In this document: one piece after another, positions 19,691 to 22,109 of the stretch
How the letters are laid out: each line of letters starts with the position of its first letter
Numbering within the stretch: the stretch's first letter is position 1
Virus record (IMG/VR): IMGVR_UViG_3300020215_000146
Coordinates: 1 to 22,109 of that record
DNA from: a virus
Length of the DNA: 22,109 nt
Reading direction: 5' to 3' (one strand)
Translations under genes and position numbers: made by a program
The notes under the pieces: model-generated
Databases searched by the model: none
What the model was told of the DNA's origin: nothing
Seen by the model: the letters and a program-made list of their open reading frames with translations, nothing else

Positions 19691-22109
19691 TGCCAATCGA
19701 TGATAATGATGGACTGGAATGGGTAGCCGGACAGGCTCTCATTAGTGGTGAAATTGATCAGGCTGAGCACGATGCTATCGTAGCTAAGATTAAAGAGCGC
19801 CGCAATAGTAAGACGGAGTTCTCACTTCCGGATGAAGCGACCGAAGAAGCCGATCTAATCTCGAAAGAGAAATACGAAAGGGTCCGGTCAGACGTTCCGA
19901 TTGCCCCTCAAATTAAGATGCCGAACGGCCCTAAGACCGTGGAATTTGGATTGGGAGGCCATCTTAATGCCGGCTTAGAGGGTATGGCTAATGCTCCGGG
20001 CTTCAGTAAGGGCGATGTCCGTAAGGGTCTAAATAAGGTTCTTGGCGCCCTAACGTTTGGCCGAGTTCAGGAAAATAGTCCTACTCCGATGCCGTGGGAA
20101 CATGCGATTCGCGGCCTTATTAACATTCCTAGTGGTGCGGCTAGGATGATTGGGGGTTTGGGTACTTTCGCTCGAGACGCTACTAATGAAGTATTGGGCG
20201 AAGCATTCGTTAGTCCGGAATCTGATCCTGTAGCGGCCGGGCCTAAAATGGCAGGTACTCGATTTGATCCAGGAATTTCTAATCAGGGCTCGTTTTCCGA
20301 TCGTACATTAAAGGCAACGGGCGCTGCTCTAGATAAGGGCTTGGAATTTGGTAAGGGTTTCGTTGAAGGCCCTATTGACTATACCAGGAAGCTTTATGAT
20401 CGGTATCAGGCCGGAGGCTTGGCCGGTGTAGCGGATGAAGTAGCTGAAGATCCTGTAGCGGGATGGATGAATACTGTAGGTGCTGCGGAGTTTGGGGCTG
20501 GTATTACCAAGTCAGGTTTAGCTAAGGGGAGAGCTCTTAGTAGAAAAGCCGGCTTGCCCGATATCCCAGTTCCTAGAATTCCACTTTCGCCCGAAGCCAG
20601 GGCCCTTAAAAGGTCTCAGTCTCTAGTAAGCCCGGAAGGTCCTGGCACTGCCGCCCCTGAAAATCCTGGGTATATGTATGTCGCCGATCCTACCGGAGAA
20701 ATTACATTCTCTAGAGCTAAGGCAAATTATCCTGGAATTCGCAATCCCGGACGTCAATTTACCGCGCCGCAAGTGTCTCGACCAAATGCTTCTCCTCCAG
20801 AAGGCACATTCAAGGTAACCCCAGGTACCGAGCTTAGCCCTTCTGTCGACCCTAATATTGATACTCCAGCCTATCTTAGGAAAGGCGCTGCAACTCAAGG
20901 TCAACCCGGACCCTATTATGGTGCGGAATGGGGTAATGCGGCCGATCCTAATATCGAAACTCCGGCTTATATGCGTCGGGGTGTTCAGTTGAGTCCTGGA
21001 TCCGAACCCTATCCTACTCAACAATCCCTTACTCCCCCTACCGTTGAAGGCGTTAGGTTGCCGCCTCAGCAAAGCGCTGTTCCACCCTCTCGATATGCTC
21101 CGCTAGTTCCTGATAATGGCCGAATGATGCCCGGCCTTCAGCCTCCAGTGCCGTATATGTCGGATCAGTACCTTAATCCGCAGACCTTTGAGGCTCCATA
21201 TAAGCAGCCAGCATTTAACCCTCCCAAACCACCGCTAGATCCGTCTCAGACTTATGATCCTTCCCTTTCATATCTTGAGGCTATTAGGGCCAGCCAGGAA
21301 CTCGATAAGGGTCCACTCCCTAATTCTATGGGCCAAAGGCCCCGTCTCTTAACTCCGATCGCCCCTAATCCTGTCGGCACCAAGCTTCGAGACATCGTTG
21401 AAAATCAACAGATGGGCGAGCTTCAGGGTGCTATGAGGGATATGGCTATACAGAAGAGGGGAGCCCCGTCATCGGAGAATAAGCCGGCCGAAAACATCCT
21501 TCCTAGGCCAGTAGAAAAGAACAATGTATACAAAGTAGAGCCCAGTGTAGAGCCGCAGGAAGCACCTGAAGTAGACAGGGAATACAAGCCCCCTCCTACT
21601 ATGTCTATGCGCGAAGCGGCCGAACTCCAGACTAAACCTAAAGCTCTACCGAAGCCGAAATCCCAGCCTATCGAACACATTGACCTCACTAAATGGACAG
21701 ACGAACAAGTTCAGAACCGATACGTTGAAGTTACGGAGGCTCTAGGTAAGCTCGAAAACGCGAAGAATAGGGACGGTCTTCTTAAGGCTAGAGATCGACT
21801 TAAAAAAGAAATTGACCGGCGTAGCGCGAAGCCAACTAGTACATCCCTCGATCAGGATAAAATCGATACCGCGCAGCGCATGGCTCGTAATGGCTGGAAA
21901 ACTAAGGATATCGTCGAAGAAACCGGGCTCCCTAAAGAAGAAGTAGAAAGGATAACCTCAAGTTTTCAGGAAGCCCCGGCGGGCCCGGGGCAGGAAGTGC
22001 AGTTTCCGAACGATCTAACTCCGGACCAGAGTATCAAGTTTCTGGACAAGCCAAAGAAAAAGCCCCTTCAATTGCCCAAACAAAAGCCAAGCCCGGAAAA
22101 GATGAATCA
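19690..22109 (+). CDS. Large Pro-rich putative ejection protein, partial (at least 806 aa)
   Basis: Open from the ATG at 19690 to the right edge with no stop, so the C-terminus is missing. Residues 1-75 are acidic-helical; 90-290 hold Gly/Ala-rich segments that could approach membranes; 290-660 are Pro-rich and low in secondary structure. A 13-residue stretch (DPNIDTPAYLRKG) recurs at 20848-20886 and 20944-20982 with small changes. Near 665-715 is a helical pair, and at 725-755 a helix-turn-helix-like segment. Size and place suggest the largest ejected protein of a short-tailed phage; a downstream enzymatic domain (such as lytic transglycosylase) may lie outside the window but is not seen. 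Confidence 0.65.
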   Translation, partial: MPIDDNDGLEWVAGQALISGEIDQAEHDAIVAKIKERRNSKTEFSLPDEATEEADLISKEKYERVRSDVPIAPQIKMPNGPKTVEFGLGGHLNAGLEGMANAPGFSKGDVRKGLNKVLGALTFGRVQENSPTPMPWEHAIRGLINIPSGAARMIGGLGTFARDATNEVLGEAFVSPESDPVAAGPKMAGTRFDPGISNQGSFSDRTLKATGAALDKGLEFGKGFVEGPIDYTRKLYDRYQAGGLAGVADEVAEDPVAGWMNTVGAAEFGAGITKSGLAKGRALSRKAGLPDIPVPRIPLSPEARALKRSQSLVSPEGPGTAAPENPGYMYVADPTGEITFSRAKANYPGIRNPGRQFTAPQVSRPNASPPEGTFKVTPGTELSPSVDPNIDTPAYLRKGAATQGQPGPYYGAEWGNAADPNIETPAYMRRGVQLSPGSEPYPTQQSLTPPTVEGVRLPPQQSAVPPSRYAPLVPDNGRMMPGLQPPVPYMSDQYLNPQTFEAPYKQPAFNPPKPPLDPSQTYDPSLSYLEAIRASQELDKGPLPNSMGQRPRLLTPIAPNPVGTKLRDIVENQQMGELQGAMRDMAIQKRGAPSSENKPAENILPRPVEKNNVYKVEPSVEPQEAPEVDREYKPPPTMSMREAAELQTKPKALPKPKSQPIEHIDLTKWTDEQVQNRYVEVTEALGKLENAKNRDGLLKARDRLKKEIDRRSAKPTSTSLDQDKIDTAQRMARNGWKTKDIVEETGLPKEEVERITSSFQEAPAGPGQEVQFPNDLTPDQSIKFLDKPKKKPLQLPKQKPSPEKMN
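20848..20982 (+). repeat. Two 13-codon imperfect repeats in the large partial gene
   Basis: DPNIDTPAYLRKG (20848-20886) and DPNIETPAYMRRG (20944-20982) are 96 bases apart in phase. Changes are conservative (Asp/Glu, Leu/Met, Lys/Arg), which argues for function as a short binding motif in a disordered region. Confidence 0.7.

Overview
The window is part of the genome of a tailed bacteriophage (Caudoviricetes), apparently temperate. It holds a tyrosine integrase followed by a complete packaging and head module: terminase, portal, scaffold-like protein, major capsid protein, adaptor, nozzle-like protein, tail-collar fibre and several probable ejection proteins. No tape-measure, tail-tube or sheath gene lies between the connector genes and the fibre. 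Portal, scaffold and nozzle lengths (700, 297 and 499 residues) are near those of the P22 group, so a short-tailed (podovirus-like) virion is the best guess. There is no rRNA, tRNA, CRISPR or bacterial housekeeping gene, and the host cannot be named from the sequence.

Layout. 1-374 is a non-coding leader with inverted repeats. 375-3663 is a tight cluster of 14 small plus-strand genes, most sharing 1 or 4 bases between stop and start. It includes four single-pass membrane peptides, a DnaJ-type zinc protein, a four-cysteine protein and, last, an HNH nuclease. 3664-3795 is a 132-base gap with a hairpin between the convergent HNH and integrase genes. The integrase (3796-4776) is the only minus-strand gene. 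From 4860 to the right edge everything is on the plus strand: small terminase, large terminase (TerL), portal, a 105-residue protein, a zinc-ribbon protein, a 43-residue ORF, scaffold, major capsid protein (MCP), two paralogous proteins, a decoration-like protein, a small protein with a duplicated YPPWANY motif, adaptor, nozzle, collar fibre, two coiled-coil or Asn/Gln-rich proteins, and a very large Pro-rich protein cut by the window edge.

How the genes fit together. TerS and TerL pack DNA through the portal into a shell built by the MCP on the scaffold. The proteins after the MCP probably decorate the shell. The adaptor and nozzle close the head and form the short tail, the collar fibre binds the host, and the last three products are likely carried in the head and ejected. 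The integrase implies lysogeny, but no repressor, replication or lysis gene is recognisable here. Several small cluster genes have no assignable function and are the part most likely to hold undescribed biology.
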